Of a stretch of 64,000 nucleotides of DNA, positions 39,264 to 48,281 are shown piece after piece. The position numbers were made by a program, and so were the translations under genes. Numbering within the stretch: position 1 is the stretch's first letter; the number at the start of each line of letters is the position of its first letter. The stretch lies in the NCBI RefSeq assembly GCF_000380965.1, contig NZ_KB905552.1, forward strand, positions 1 to 64,000, written 5' to 3'. The notes under the pieces were generated by a model. The model was not told the origin of the DNA and searched no databases. It saw only the letters and a list, made by a program, of their open reading frames with translations. This stretch comes from Paenibacillus ginsengihumi DSM 21568 (lineage in GTDB: Bacteria; Bacillota; Bacilli; Paenibacillales; NBRC-103111).

Positions 39264-40324
39264 AAGGTTTAAGTCTCCAGCAAATTAAAAAAGTCTACCA
39301 GGACAACGTCGTCGTGGAGAGCATCGATCTGGAATTGGCCGAAGGCCAATTCCTTTGCTTGCTTGGACCGAGCGGTTCGGGGAAGACGACGCTGCTGCGG
39401 ATGATCGCCGGCCTCGTCCAGCCGGACGGAGGACGGATGCTGCTGGACGGGAAGGATATCGTCTCCGTACCCGCGAACAAGCGGAATTTCGGCATGGTTT
39501 TTCAGCAGTACGCTTTGTTCCCGCATATGACCGTGTGGGACAACGTCGCCTACGGCCTGAAGGCGCGCGGCGAGAAGCCGGCGGTGATCAAGGAGAAGGT
39601 CGAGAAGTACTTGAAGCTGGTCGATCTCGGGCATTTGGCGAAGCGCAAGCCGAAGGCGCTCTCCGGCGGCCAGCAGCAGCGGGTCAGCCTGGCCCGGGCG
39701 CTTGCCGTGGAGCCGGTGCTGATGCTGTTCGATGAGCCGCTGTCCAACCTGGACGCCCGCCTCAAGGAGCTGATGCTCAAGGAGATCCGCGAGCTTCACC
39801 GCACGCTTGGCTTCACCGCCGTCTTCGTTACGCACGACCAGAACGAAGCGCTGTATCTCGCGGACAAGATCGCCGTGCTGAACAAAGGCCATATCGAGCA
39901 GTTCGGCTCGCCGGAGGAGATTATTATCCGTCCGGCAACGCCGTTCGTCGCCGATTTCTTCGGCTATACGAACCGGCTCGAGGGTGCGCAGTTGAGCGAG
40001 AAGGGCAGGGCACAGATCGGACCGGTCGCAGTGCCCGTCGGGCATGTCGCGAGCGGCGGCAAGCCCGGCGACCGGGGCGTCGTGCTGATGAGGCCGAACG
40101 CGGTGCAGGTCGCCGAGGATAGCGTGTCCGGCGATACGGCGGAGGCGACGGTGGTCGACAGCCGCTACTACGGCGGCGTGACAGAATACCGGCTCAAGCT
40201 GGAAGGGTACCCGTCGGACGATATATCGGCCGTCGTGCCGCGGCTTGTCCAGCCGCTGCCGGCCGAAGGGGCGAAGGTTCGGGTTCGTTTCATCCCGGAT
40301 TCGATCGCTTTTTTTCAGGAATAG
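39239..40324 (+). CDS. ABC transporter ATPase, polyamine (PotA) type
   Basis: Cytoplasmic ATPase of 361 residues. Walker A GPSGSGKTT, the ABC signature LSGGQQQR, Walker B LMLFDEP and the H-loop VTHDQNEAL are in order, followed by a C-terminal TOBE-like regulatory domain (about 275-361), as in PotA. The ATG at 39239 lies inside the end of the binding-protein gene (25-base overlap), so translation is coupled. The frame is open from 39197, but the upstream part does not align with ATPases. Confidence 0.88.
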   Translation: MDRGNDAVKGLSLQQIKKVYQDNVVVESIDLELAEGQFLCLLGPSGSGKTTLLRMIAGLVQPDGGRMLLDGKDIVSVPANKRNFGMVFQQYALFPHMTVWDNVAYGLKARGEKPAVIKEKVEKYLKLVDLGHLAKRKPKALSGGQQQRVSLARALAVEPVLMLFDEPLSNLDARLKELMLKEIRELHRTLGFTAVFVTHDQNEALYLADKIAVLNKGHIEQFGSPEEIIIRPATPFVADFFGYTNRLEGAQLSEKGRAQIGPVAVPVGHVASGGKPGDRGVVLMRPNAVQVAEDSVSGDTAEATVVDSRYYGGVTEYRLKLEGYPSDDISAVVPRLVQPLPAEGAKVRVRFIPDSIAFFQE

Positions 40325-40336
40325 TAGGTGAGCTTG

Positions 40337-41161
40337 ATGCCGAGAATGAAACGATTTTATAGTGTGCTTGGATGGATCGCCATAGCGTATATGGCGGCCT
40401 TGTTTCTTTATCCGCTCTTGAACGTGCTGACGACGAGCCTGAAGTCCGGGGGATCGTTCTCGCTCGAGCAGTACGAGAAAGTGTTCTCTTCCGCCGTCTA
40501 CATGAAGGTGCTCGGGCGGACCATGGGGATCGCCGCGGTCAGCACGGTCATCTCGCTCGTGCTCGGCTATGCGCTGGCCTGGTTCATCGCTTCGCGGCGC
40601 CCGAGCTCGCAGGGCATTTGGCTGATGCTGATCATTTCGCCGATGTTCATGAGCCTGACGGTCCGGCTGTACGGCTGGCTGATTATTCTCAGCAACGACG
40701 GGCCGGTCGCCGCGGTCTCCAGGGCGCTTCGCTTCAGCCAGGAGGTGTCGCTGCTGTTCTCGAATTTCTCGGTGATCGTCGGCATCGTCCACTACGTGCT
40801 GCCGTTCGTCGTGCTGAATATTTATACCTCGCTGAAAAAGCTGAACCCGTCTCTGCTCGAAGCGTCGATGATGCTCGGGGCGTCGTCCGCGCGGACATTT
40901 TGGCGCGTGACGTTCCCGCTGTCGCTGCCGGGCGTATTCGCCGGCGGGTCGATCGCCTTCGCGCTGGCGGCCAATACGTTCCTCGTTCCGCTCATGCTCG
41001 GCGGCCCGAAGACGAACCTGCTGTCCAATATGGCCTACGACGCCACGATTACGATCGGGAATTTCGGGCTCGGTTCGGCGTTGTCCATCGTGCTGCTGGC
41101 GATCGTCGTCATCGTGCTCGTCCTGATGGGCGTTCTGGAGAGGAGGGGGCACCATGCGTAG
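40337..41161 (+). CDS. ABC transporter permease, PotB type
   Basis: Membrane protein of about 274 residues with six hydrophobic segments and an EAA-type loop (NPSLLEASMMLGASSARTFW). ATG at 40337 follows AGGTG; the GTG at 40328 is an alternative start that adds three residues. The stop overlaps the start of the second permease by eight bases, so the pair is co-translated. Confidence 0.88.
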   Translation: MPRMKRFYSVLGWIAIAYMAALFLYPLLNVLTTSLKSGGSFSLEQYEKVFSSAVYMKVLGRTMGIAAVSTVISLVLGYALAWFIASRRPSSQGIWLMLIISPMFMSLTVRLYGWLIILSNDGPVAAVSRALRFSQEVSLLFSNFSVIVGIVHYVLPFVVLNIYTSLKKLNPSLLEASMMLGASSARTFWRVTFPLSLPGVFAGGSIAFALAANTFLVPLMLGGPKTNLLSNMAYDATITIGNFGLGSALSIVLLAIVVIVLVLMGVLERRGHHA

Positions 41162-41945
41162 CGCTCTCCGCGCGGCAGGCTATCTGGCGATCGCGCTGCT
41201 GCTGCTGTTCATATTAGGTCCGATGCTCGTCATTGTGCCGGTCTCGTTCGGTTCCTCGGGAATGTTCCAGTTCCCGCCGAGCGGCTTCTCCCTGGAACGG
41301 TACGGCCAGCTGTTTGCGGACGACCGCATCATGTCTTCGATCGGGCTCAGCCTGGGCATCGGCGCGGCATCGACCGTGATCGCCGTGCTGGTCGGGGTAT
41401 TGGCGGCCGTCGGCATCGCGCGCGGCGGCATTCCGTTCAAGGGCATGCTCGAATCGTTCTTCCTCGGCCCGCTGATCGTGCCGCTCGTCACAACAGGGAT
41501 CGGGTTTTTGATTATTTTCGTGCCGATGGGCATCGTCGGCTCGCCGGTGAGCATCGCCTTAGCGCATTCCGTCGTGATCTGCCCGTACGTGATCCGAATC
41601 GCGACCGCTTCGCTGCGCCAGCTCGACCCGGTGCTGGAAGAGGCGGCGATCGTGCACGGTGCGAAGGAAGGCTACGCGTTCCGGACGGTTGTGCTGCCGC
41701 AGCTCGTACCGGCGATGATCTCCGGCGGTCTGCTCGCGTTTCTCGTCTCGATCGACGAGTATACGGTCACCAGCTTTTTGATCCAGGCGAATACGATCAC
41801 GCTGCCGGTGCGGATATACCAGCTCGTCTCGCTGGACATCAATCCGGTCGTGACGGCGCTGGCAGGACTGACGATCATGCTTTCGTTCATCGTCATTTTT
41901 GTACTCGAGAAGAAATTCGCCATTCACAAATATTTGGAAATGTAA
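41154..41945 (+). CDS. ABC transporter permease, PotC type
   Basis: Membrane protein of 263 residues with six hydrophobic segments. The EAA loop reads DPVLEEAAIVHGAKEGYAFR, and IDEYTVTSFLI near the C-terminus is typical of PotC-like permeases. ATG at 41154 follows GAGGAGGGGG. It is the fourth gene of the importer operon, 12 bases before the ureohydrolase gene. Confidence 0.88.
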   Translation: MRSALRAAGYLAIALLLLFILGPMLVIVPVSFGSSGMFQFPPSGFSLERYGQLFADDRIMSSIGLSLGIGAASTVIAVLVGVLAAVGIARGGIPFKGMLESFFLGPLIVPLVTTGIGFLIIFVPMGIVGSPVSIALAHSVVICPYVIRIATASLRQLDPVLEEAAIVHGAKEGYAFRTVVLPQLVPAMISGGLLAFLVSIDEYTVTSFLIQANTITLPVRIYQLVSLDINPVVTALAGLTIMLSFIVIFVLEKKFAIHKYLEM

Positions 41946-41957
41946 GAAAGGAAGCGC

Positions 41958-42842
41958 ATGGAAGTGAGCAAACAAAACTTCGGCATCATCGGATTTCCAT
42001 GGGACGGCGGCGCCTCGCTCGGCAGGCCCGGCGCGCGGTACGCCCCCAAGGCGATTCGCGAGAACGCGCAGTGGCTGATCAACCGGATTCAGGACGGCAA
42101 AGTATACAATGTCGAGAAGCGCGAGCTGATCGATCTCAGCGACACGCAAGTGATCGACTGCGGCGACATCGATATCGTGGCTTACAGCACGGAGGCGACA
42201 TTCGCAGGCGCCGAGCGGAAAATCGGCGAAGTGCTGGACCGCGGCGACTTTCCGTTCATTCTCGGCGGCGATCATTCGATCTCGTATCCGGGGATCAAGG
42301 CGCTGCATGACCGGACGGAAGGCAAAATCGGCATTATCCAGTTCGATGCCCATCTCGATCTCGTTGACGATTCGCCCGTGCAGGGCAAGTTTTCGCAAAG
42401 CAGCCAAATGCGCCGGGCGCTCGAGCTGCCCCGCGTCCAGCCGGAGCATATCGTCCAGATTGGCGTTCGAAGCTACAACTATCCGTGGTACGGCCAATAT
42501 TTGCAGGAAACCGGCATTGTGCAGTTGACCGCTCGCGAGGTGCACGGGATGACCGCGGGAGAAGTCGTCCGCCGCGCGCTCGACGCCTGCAAGGGCGTGG
42601 ACAAGATCTATCTGACATTCGACATCGACGTGCTCGATCCGGCGTTCGCTCCGGGCTCCGGCGCGAACGAGCCGGGCGGACTGACGCCGGTGCAATGCTT
42701 CGCGATTCTGGACGAATTGTACCCGCATATTCACGCCATGGATATCGCGGAGGTCAACCCGCTGTACGACCCGCAGAACATTACGAGCAGCATGGCGGCC
42801 CGTGTGCTGTTCGACTGTCTGACGGTCAGAGCGCGGGGATAA
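41958..42842 (+). CDS. Agmatinase-family ureohydrolase
   Basis: Manganese enzyme of 294 residues that splits urea from a guanidino compound. The metal ligands are complete: GGDHS (His106), FDAHLD (Asp130, His132, Asp134) and FDIDVLDP (Asp222, Asp224). APGSGANEPGG is closest to agmatinase and guanidinobutyrase types. ATG at 41958 follows AAAGGAAG. As the last gene of a polyamine-type importer operon it probably processes the imported compound, perhaps agmatine to putrescine and urea. The substrate cannot be fixed from sequence; other guanidino acids are possible. Confidence 0.88.
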   Translation: MEVSKQNFGIIGFPWDGGASLGRPGARYAPKAIRENAQWLINRIQDGKVYNVEKRELIDLSDTQVIDCGDIDIVAYSTEATFAGAERKIGEVLDRGDFPFILGGDHSISYPGIKALHDRTEGKIGIIQFDAHLDLVDDSPVQGKFSQSSQMRRALELPRVQPEHIVQIGVRSYNYPWYGQYLQETGIVQLTAREVHGMTAGEVVRRALDACKGVDKIYLTFDIDVLDPAFAPGSGANEPGGLTPVQCFAILDELYPHIHAMDIAEVNPLYDPQNITSSMAARVLFDCLTVRARG

Positions 42843-42990
42843 CGCGGGTGACAGCGGCGACTGGCTCAAGCTGGGCCGGGTAGGCCGGTAGGCCGCGGCA
42901 CCGCGCACAAGCGCCCCGACTGTATCCTCGCCTTCGGTGCGAGGTGTGTTCCGCGCAAAGCGCCATAAATTAAATAACAAACTTTAAATG

Positions 42991-43022
42991 AACACCGATT
43001 CTGTGCGAATCGGTGTTTTTTA
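42991..43022 (+). terminator. Terminator of the importer/ureohydrolase operon
   Basis: ACACCGATTC, TGTGC, GAATCGGTGT followed by TTTTT. Confidence 0.9.
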
Positions 43023-43240
43023 TGCTCGCTAGCCTTCGAAGTTTGCTTTGCTGGGCTAACGCTTGTCACAAAGCTTATTCGTCTCGAAATGCCTGATTTG
43101 GTTTTTTAACGCTTATGAGAAACCTTAATCTGCATTTTTGGCGATCAAATTCAGGGTTTCCGGCAAAATAACGTTTCTCAGCTTCGTTACAATTTTAAAT
43201 ACATGCGATTCATCAAAATAGCATCTAACATAAGCGTTAG
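43019..43240. repeat. Dispersed repeat family A, copy 3
   Basis: The core 43056-43240 (185 bp) runs from CTAACGCT to AGCGTTAG. The left extension (TATGCTCGCTAGCC to TTTGCTGGG) matches that of copy 1. It is more AT-rich and more diverged than copies 1 and 2 but keeps the length and the fold-back layout. It abuts the terminator upstream. The rest of the 547-base gap shows no gene. Confidence 0.75.
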
Positions 43241-43389
43241 AGATTATATTGTGATCTAGAAGGTCCATTTTCATAATAGCCCACGGTATATGTTACCAAG
43301 CACTGATTGCGGTTCTGAGTCAGAAATTTTGTGGAAAAACATGCTTTGCTGAATTAATATATGTAAATAGTAGGAAAGGGAGGGGTGTT

Positions 43390-43614
43390 ATGGTTCGTTT
43401 CTACATCATGCTCGTAGGTGCATTGGGAATGATCCTTTCTGCATGTTTGAGTGCATATGCGAAAGCGAATCCCGGAGTCGGTCCGGTTGGAAACGGGCCG
43501 GATTACGACGAAATAATGTGGCAACTTATAAAAAGACTTACCGTAAGCTTCGCTTTTCTTGCATACGCAATCTACGGGATTCTTAAGAACAAGAAAAGCA
43601 ACACGAAATCTTGA
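43390..43614 (+). CDS. Small membrane protein, unknown function
   Basis: Protein of 74 residues. A hydrophobic N-terminal segment ending SACLSAYAKANP could be a signal or membrane anchor, and a second segment (about 48-65) is followed by a lysine-rich tail KNKKSNTKS. ATG at 43390 follows AAAGGGAGGGG, a strong ribosome binding site, and a terminator follows, so I consider it a real single-gene unit. No family recognised. Confidence 0.65.
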   Translation: MVRFYIMLVGALGMILSACLSAYAKANPGVGPVGNGPDYDEIMWQLIKRLTVSFAFLAYAIYGILKNKKSNTKS

Positions 43615-43648
43615 TGAGGCTTAACTGAGAACGGCCGACCAAACGCGA

Positions 43649-43689
43649 AACCGCTTGTGACTTTGACCAAGTCATTGAGCGGTTTTTTT
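43649..43689 (+). terminator. Terminator after the small membrane protein
   Basis: AAACCGCT and AGCGGTTT enclose an inner TGACTT/AAGTCA hairpin, followed by TTTTT. Confidence 0.85.
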
Positions 43690-43716
43690 ATTTGCAAACT
43701 TTCGCGCAAAAATGTA

Positions 43717-43745
43717 TTGTAATGCGCAAAAACGCGTGTTAAAAT
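43717..43745 (+). promoter_or_regulatory. Promoter of the TarJ-like gene with direct repeats
   Basis: TTGTAA (43717-43722), a 17-base spacer and TAAAAT (43740-43745). The word GCGCAAAAA occurs at 43704 and 43725, 21 bases apart on the same face of the helix and flanking the -35 box, a possible regulator site. Confidence 0.55.
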
Positions 43746-43911
43746 GATCGCAAATGAACATAATTCCGATTGATATGAGTGTATAACCGCGCATACGTGC
43801 GCGAACGAACCGCCGATTCCGGTGTTAAGCAGCCCCGGCGAAGCTCTTCGGCCGTCACGCGCGGTCTGGAGTTCATATATATTTATCCCTGAAAACGGAG
43901 GTGTTCTGTTG

Positions 43912-45012
43912 GTGAGTACCACGCTAACGGAAACAGAACAAGTATATTCGCGCACGATGCGTCTGATTGAACCTCATGTCGTACAAGAGCAGACGATCGA
44001 AAGGGAGGTTCCCCGGGGGTTTGTCGTCGTTGAGCCGACGCTGGCCAGCATATGCCATGCCGATCTGCGTTACTTCGGAGGCCAGCGGAGACCGGAGGTG
44101 CTCGCCAGGAAGCTGCCGATGGCCCTGCTTCACGAAGGCATTGGAACCGTGACCGGAGGCCATTCGGCCGCTTTGGCGAAAGGGCAGCGAGTGGTTATCG
44201 TGCCTAACCTGCCGGGCTATTTGCTGAACGATGTGCCGCCTGAGCAGTGCTGTCCCGCCTGCAGAGGGGACATTCCGGACAATTACTGCTCCCGCGGCCG
44301 ATTCCTCGGAAGCGGCACGGACGGGATCGCTCAGAGCCGGCTCGTCCTTCCGGAGAAATGCGCTATCCCGATCCCGGATGCCATCCCGGACGACATCGCT
44401 GTGCTGGCGGAACTGTGCAGCGTCTCGTATCGGGCGCTGCGGCCGGTCGCTGATAAGCTAACGCATGCTCGGGTCGCCGTGTTCGGCGACGGGCCGGTAG
44501 GCTATTTGACGGCGGCGATGCTCCATCACGCCTTCGGGGTGTCGTCCGATCGCCTGACCGTATTCGGCGCCATTCGCGAGAAGCTGGACCAGTTCGCGTT
44601 TGCCAGAACCGAGATGGTGCAGAGCTACGACTTTCTCTCCGGCGAGAGGGCCGATATCGTCGTGGAATGTACGGGAGGTCGGTTCAGCGAAAGCGCCCTG
44701 AATCAAGGGATCGATCTGCTGAAGTACGGCGGTCATCTGATTGCCATGGGGGTAAGCGAGGAGCTTGTTCCGCTCAATACGCGCGATGTGCTGGAGAAGG
44801 GGATCACTCTGTACGGCAGCAGCCGCAGCTCGGACAGCGATTTTCGCGAAGTGCTGAAGGTGATGGAGCAGGCTGATTGCCAGCATACGCTGCGCCGGCT
44901 CGTGCCCGACGCTTATATCGCGGTAAACAAGGCGGACGACCTAGCCGTCGCGCTTGAAGCGGCATTGGCTCATCGCGACTGGAAAAAAACGTACCTCGAA
45001 TTCCATTGGTAA
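43912..45012 (+). CDS. TarJ-like medium-chain dehydrogenase (ribulose-5-phosphate reductase type)
   Basis: Oxidoreductase of 366 residues of the zinc-type alcohol dehydrogenase superfamily. SICHADLRYFGG and KLPMALLHEGIGTV, the Rossmann loop GDGPVGYLTA and the end part LEKGITLYGSSRSSDSDF closely follow the TarJ pattern. TarJ makes ribitol-5-phosphate for CDP-ribitol and teichoic acid. GTG at 43912 is chosen because GGAGGTG (43898-43904) lies 7 bases before it. Unlike in tar clusters, no TarI cytidylyltransferase or other teichoic acid gene is adjacent, so the product may serve another glycopolymer. Confidence 0.75.
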   Translation: MSTTLTETEQVYSRTMRLIEPHVVQEQTIEREVPRGFVVVEPTLASICHADLRYFGGQRRPEVLARKLPMALLHEGIGTVTGGHSAALAKGQRVVIVPNLPGYLLNDVPPEQCCPACRGDIPDNYCSRGRFLGSGTDGIAQSRLVLPEKCAIPIPDAIPDDIAVLAELCSVSYRALRPVADKLTHARVAVFGDGPVGYLTAAMLHHAFGVSSDRLTVFGAIREKLDQFAFARTEMVQSYDFLSGERADIVVECTGGRFSESALNQGIDLLKYGGHLIAMGVSEELVPLNTRDVLEKGITLYGSSRSSDSDFREVLKVMEQADCQHTLRRLVPDAYIAVNKADDLAVALEAALAHRDWKKTYLEFHW

Positions 45013-45230
45013 GCAAGCGAAAAAGACGAAGCCATTCGGCATGAATCATGAAATGACATATAACCGGTTTCCAGCGGAGGATGGAGCCCGATCGGCAAGC
45101 ACAGCCTACCTCCGCATCTCCGGTCACATCGAATTTATATCGCTATGGCTCATATGCTTGGCAAGACCTTGATAAACGGCACATCGTTCGATAACTAAAG
45201 ACGACGAAGCCGTTTATTCCGAAGCAAATT
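45013..45230. other. Intergenic region after the TarJ-like gene
   Basis: No gene or repeat seen. It leads into the regulatory region of the sugar ABC operon at 45231-45277. Confidence 0.4.
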
Positions 45231-45277
45231 TGAAAGCGCAACCATTGTTTTACAAACAATTAATATGCGCATAACAT
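45231..45277 (+). promoter_or_regulatory. Promoter, inverted repeat and cre-like site of the sugar ABC operon
   Basis: TTTACA (45249-45254), a 17-base spacer and TAACAT (45272-45277). The perfect dyad ATTGTTT-TAC-AAACAAT (45244-45260) covers the -35 box. TGAAAGCGCAACCA (45231-45244) resembles a CcpA cre site with two mismatches. Confidence 0.5.
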
Positions 45278-45398
45278 TTCGATTACATTGAATCTATACA
45301 ATAGCTTCGTGCACAAATGAGCATTTATGAGCCGAATCATTTCTCCAATTTGGCAAAAATAAACAAAAAGAATCAACGACGACGGGAGGAGAGACCCT

Positions 45399-46451
45399 TT
45401 GGCATCCATCGAATTTGTGAACGTCACGCAAGCTTTTGATAAAAACGTCATTATTCAGGACATGAATTTGCGCATCGAGGACGGGAAGTTTACGGTGCTG
45501 GTCGGTCCTTCGGGCTGCGGCAAGACGACGCTGCTGCGCATGATCGCGGGGCTGGACCGCCAGACGTCGGGCTCGGTGCTGATCGACGGCAAGGATGTCA
45601 CCTCCATTCCTCCAGGCCAACGAGGCGTGGCGATGGTGTTTCAGAACTACGCGATTTATCCGACGATGTCCGTGCGGGAAAACATCGAGTTCGGCCTCAA
45701 AAACAACAAGGTGCCGAAGGAGGAACGCACCCGCCTGGTGGAGAGCATCAGCGAGACTGTAGGCCTGCGTCCTTACCTCGACCGCAAGCCGTCGACGCTG
45801 TCCGGTGGGCAGCGGCAGCGAGTGGCGCTGGCCAGGGCGATGGTCAAGAAGCCGTCCGTCTTTCTGATGGACGAACCGCTGTCCAACCTGGATGCCAAAC
45901 TGCGGGTGCAGATGCGCATCGAGCTGATCGAGCTGCACAAGCAGTTGGGCACGACGTTCGTGTACGTCACGCACGATCAGGTGGAGGCGATGTCGATGGC
46001 GGATACGATCGTGCTCATGAACGAAGGCCGCATCCAGCAGGAAGCCGCGCCGGAGACGATATACCGCCAGCCGAGCAATTTGTTCGCCGCGCAGTTTATC
46101 GGCGTGCCTCCGATGAATATCGGGAAGCTCGGGACAGACGGCGTAAGCTTCGGATTCCGGCCGGAGAGCGGCGTCCTATCGGACGAGCGGACAGGTGCGC
46201 ATTATTGCGTCAAGGGGACGATCGTGACCCGGGAAATGCTCGGCTCCGAGACGATTTATCAGGTGAAGACCGGACCGCATGCTTTCATGATCAAATGCAC
46301 CGAAGACTTGTTCACGGCCGATCGGGAAGTGTACCTTTCCGTCGATTCAGACAAGCTGTTCTTCTTCGGGGAGGACGGCAGCCGCATCGCTCCGAGCGAT
46401 CGGCGCGTCGACGATTACTTGAGGGCGCTGCGAGGGAATGTCTATGTTTAA
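45399..46451 (+). CDS. Carbohydrate ABC transporter ATPase (MsmX/UgpC type)
   Basis: ATPase of 350 residues. Walker A GPSGCGKTT, Q-loop VFQNYAIYP, signature LSGGQRQR, Walker B FLMDEPLSNLD and H-loop VTHDQVEAM are complete, with a C-terminal TOBE-like domain. Start is the TTG at 45399, 7 bases after GGGAGGAG. MsmX-type ATPases often energise several sugar importers; in this window two other sugar systems lack an ATPase, so it may be shared. It heads the operon ATPase-permease-permease-binding protein. Confidence 0.9.
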   Translation: MASIEFVNVTQAFDKNVIIQDMNLRIEDGKFTVLVGPSGCGKTTLLRMIAGLDRQTSGSVLIDGKDVTSIPPGQRGVAMVFQNYAIYPTMSVRENIEFGLKNNKVPKEERTRLVESISETVGLRPYLDRKPSTLSGGQRQRVALARAMVKKPSVFLMDEPLSNLDAKLRVQMRIELIELHKQLGTTFVYVTHDQVEAMSMADTIVLMNEGRIQQEAAPETIYRQPSNLFAAQFIGVPPMNIGKLGTDGVSFGFRPESGVLSDERTGAHYCVKGTIVTREMLGSETIYQVKTGPHAFMIKCTEDLFTADREVYLSVDSDKLFFFGEDGSRIAPSDRRVDDYLRALRGNVYV

Positions 46452-47322
46452 ACGGTCTATTTGGCCAGCTGTCCGTCCCTATGTCATGATTTTGCCGGCG
46501 ATGACGGGCATAATCCTGTTCGTCATGTATCCGATTTTTTACTTGGTCAAGCTTAGCCTGTATCAGTACAATCTGCTCAACAAGGACAAAAGCAAATTCG
46601 TCGGCCTCAACAATTTCAAGGAAATTTTCTCGCGGGACGATTTCTATAACGCGCTCTCCATCACGGTTATCTACACGGTCGGCGTCGTCGTTCTGACAAT
46701 GGCGCTGTCGCTGCTGATCGCCGTATGGCTGAGCAAAAACACCCGCATCAACGCCATCGTGCAGGCTGGCATTTTCACGCCGCACATCATCTCGATCGTC
46801 TCGATCGCTCTCGTCTGGATGTGGCTGATGGAGCCGAATTACGGCTTGTTCAATTTCGTGCTGAAGACGGTAGGGCTGCCCGGCTTGCCTTGGCTGCAAA
46901 GCTCAAGCACCTCGCTGATGTCTGTCATCATGGTCTCGGTATGGCAGAACGTCGGGTATTACGCCCTGATCATTGTCGCCGCGCTGAAGAGCATCCCGCC
47001 GACCATTTACGAGGCCGCCGCGCTCGACAATGCCAGCAAGTTCAAGGTGTTCACCAAGATCACGCTGCCGCTGATCTCGCCTCAGCTGTTCTTCATCCTG
47101 ATCATTATGACGATCGGCTCCTTCAAGGTATTCGATACGGTCAAAATGATGACGGGCGGCGGCCCGAACGGCTCGACGACGACGCTCGTGTATTACATTT
47201 ACGAATTCCGGACGAACAGCATCGGCTACGCATCCGCGACCGGCGTTGTCCTGATGGCGATCATCGCATTGCTGACCTTCGTCTATTTCCGGCTGCTGTC
47301 TCAAAAAATCCATTATCAATAA
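46444..47322 (+). CDS. Sugar ABC transporter permease (MalF/UgpA type)
   Basis: Membrane protein of 292 residues with six hydrophobic segments and the EAA loop PPTIYEAAALDNASKFKVF. The ATG at 46444 has GAGGG 7 bases before it and lies within the end of the ATPase gene (8-base overlap); the ATG at 46438 is too close to the ribosome binding site. It pairs with the next gene to form the channel. Confidence 0.9.
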   Translation: MFKRSIWPAVRPYVMILPAMTGIILFVMYPIFYLVKLSLYQYNLLNKDKSKFVGLNNFKEIFSRDDFYNALSITVIYTVGVVVLTMALSLLIAVWLSKNTRINAIVQAGIFTPHIISIVSIALVWMWLMEPNYGLFNFVLKTVGLPGLPWLQSSSTSLMSVIMVSVWQNVGYYALIIVAALKSIPPTIYEAAALDNASKFKVFTKITLPLISPQLFFILIIMTIGSFKVFDTVKMMTGGGPNGSTTTLVYYIYEFRTNSIGYASATGVVLMAIIALLTFVYFRLLSQKIHYQ

Positions 47323-47358
47323 GCTGTTGAGCAATGATGACAAGGAGGTGTCTGTCTG

Positions 47359-48228
47359 ATGCTTGCGCCGCAGGTGAAGAAAACGGAAGCGGTGAGAGAG
47401 GGAATGGCATTCGGTGCGGTCCGGCGGACTCTGAATTATGCGCTGAAGGTCATCGTCCTCGCACTGTTCGTTTTCCCGTTCTTATGGATGATTTCCACGT
47501 CGCTGCAAACGTTCGAGGAGACGATGACTTTCCCGCCGACGTGGTTGCCCGTCGTTCCGCAGTGGATCAACTTTGCGGAGGCGATGAGCGCCGGTCCTTT
47601 CGTGACCTATGCCAAAAATTCCGTCATTGTCACCGTCTCGATCATCGTCCTGCAAATGGCGGTGATGATCCCGGCCGCCTACGCATTTGCGAAGTACAAG
47701 TTTGCCGGCCAAAAGCTGCTGTTCTCCATGGTGCTGCTGGCGTTCATGATTCCCGGTCAGGTGACGTTCATCCCGGTCTATCTGATGCTGGCGGACTGGG
47801 GGCTGATTCAATCGCTGTGGCCGCAAATCATTCCGTTCATGTCCAACGCCTTCGGCATCTTCCTGCTGCGGCAATATTTTATGCAGATTCCCCAGGAGAT
47901 TATCGAGTCGGCTCGCCTGGACAACGCCAGCGAATTCAAGATTATGCGCCAAATCATGATCCCGATGTCGATGCCGGCGCTGGCCACGATCGCCCTGTTC
48001 AGCTTCGTCAGCCATTGGAACGATTATTTCTGGCCGCTCGTCATGACCGACTCGGCCGCCGTCCGGCCGCTGACGATGGGCATCGCAATGCTTCGGGAGA
48101 CGGAAGGAATCAGCAACTGGCACATCATCATGGCCGGCAACGTCGTGCTGGTCGTTCCGATTCTGATCGTCTATCTGTTTGCCTCCAGGCAAATCGTCAA
48201 AGCGTTCGTGTACTCGGGCATCAAGTAA
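47359..48228 (+). CDS. Sugar ABC transporter permease (MalG/UgpE type)
   Basis: Membrane protein of 289 residues with six hydrophobic segments and the EAA-like loop PQEIIESARLDNASEFKIMR. ATG at 47359 follows AAGGAGGTG. The hydrophobic start after residue 28 (VIVLALFVFPFLWMISTSLQ) is typical of MalG partners. It lies 36 bases after the first permease. Confidence 0.9.
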   Translation: MLAPQVKKTEAVREGMAFGAVRRTLNYALKVIVLALFVFPFLWMISTSLQTFEETMTFPPTWLPVVPQWINFAEAMSAGPFVTYAKNSVIVTVSIIVLQMAVMIPAAYAFAKYKFAGQKLLFSMVLLAFMIPGQVTFIPVYLMLADWGLIQSLWPQIIPFMSNAFGIFLLRQYFMQIPQEIIESARLDNASEFKIMRQIMIPMSMPALATIALFSFVSHWNDYFWPLVMTDSAAVRPLTMGIAMLRETEGISNWHIIMAGNVVLVVPILIVYLFASRQIVKAFVYSGIK

Positions 48229-48281
48229 AGCCATGCGGCCAGCCGGCCCGCGCAAACCAAACATAAACGGAGGATGGTTCC

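Noticed and set aside
39269-41155. Long minus-strand frame of 628 codons opposite the ATPase and permease
   Set aside because: Shadow of GC-rich coding sequence; the sense-strand genes have clear family motifs.
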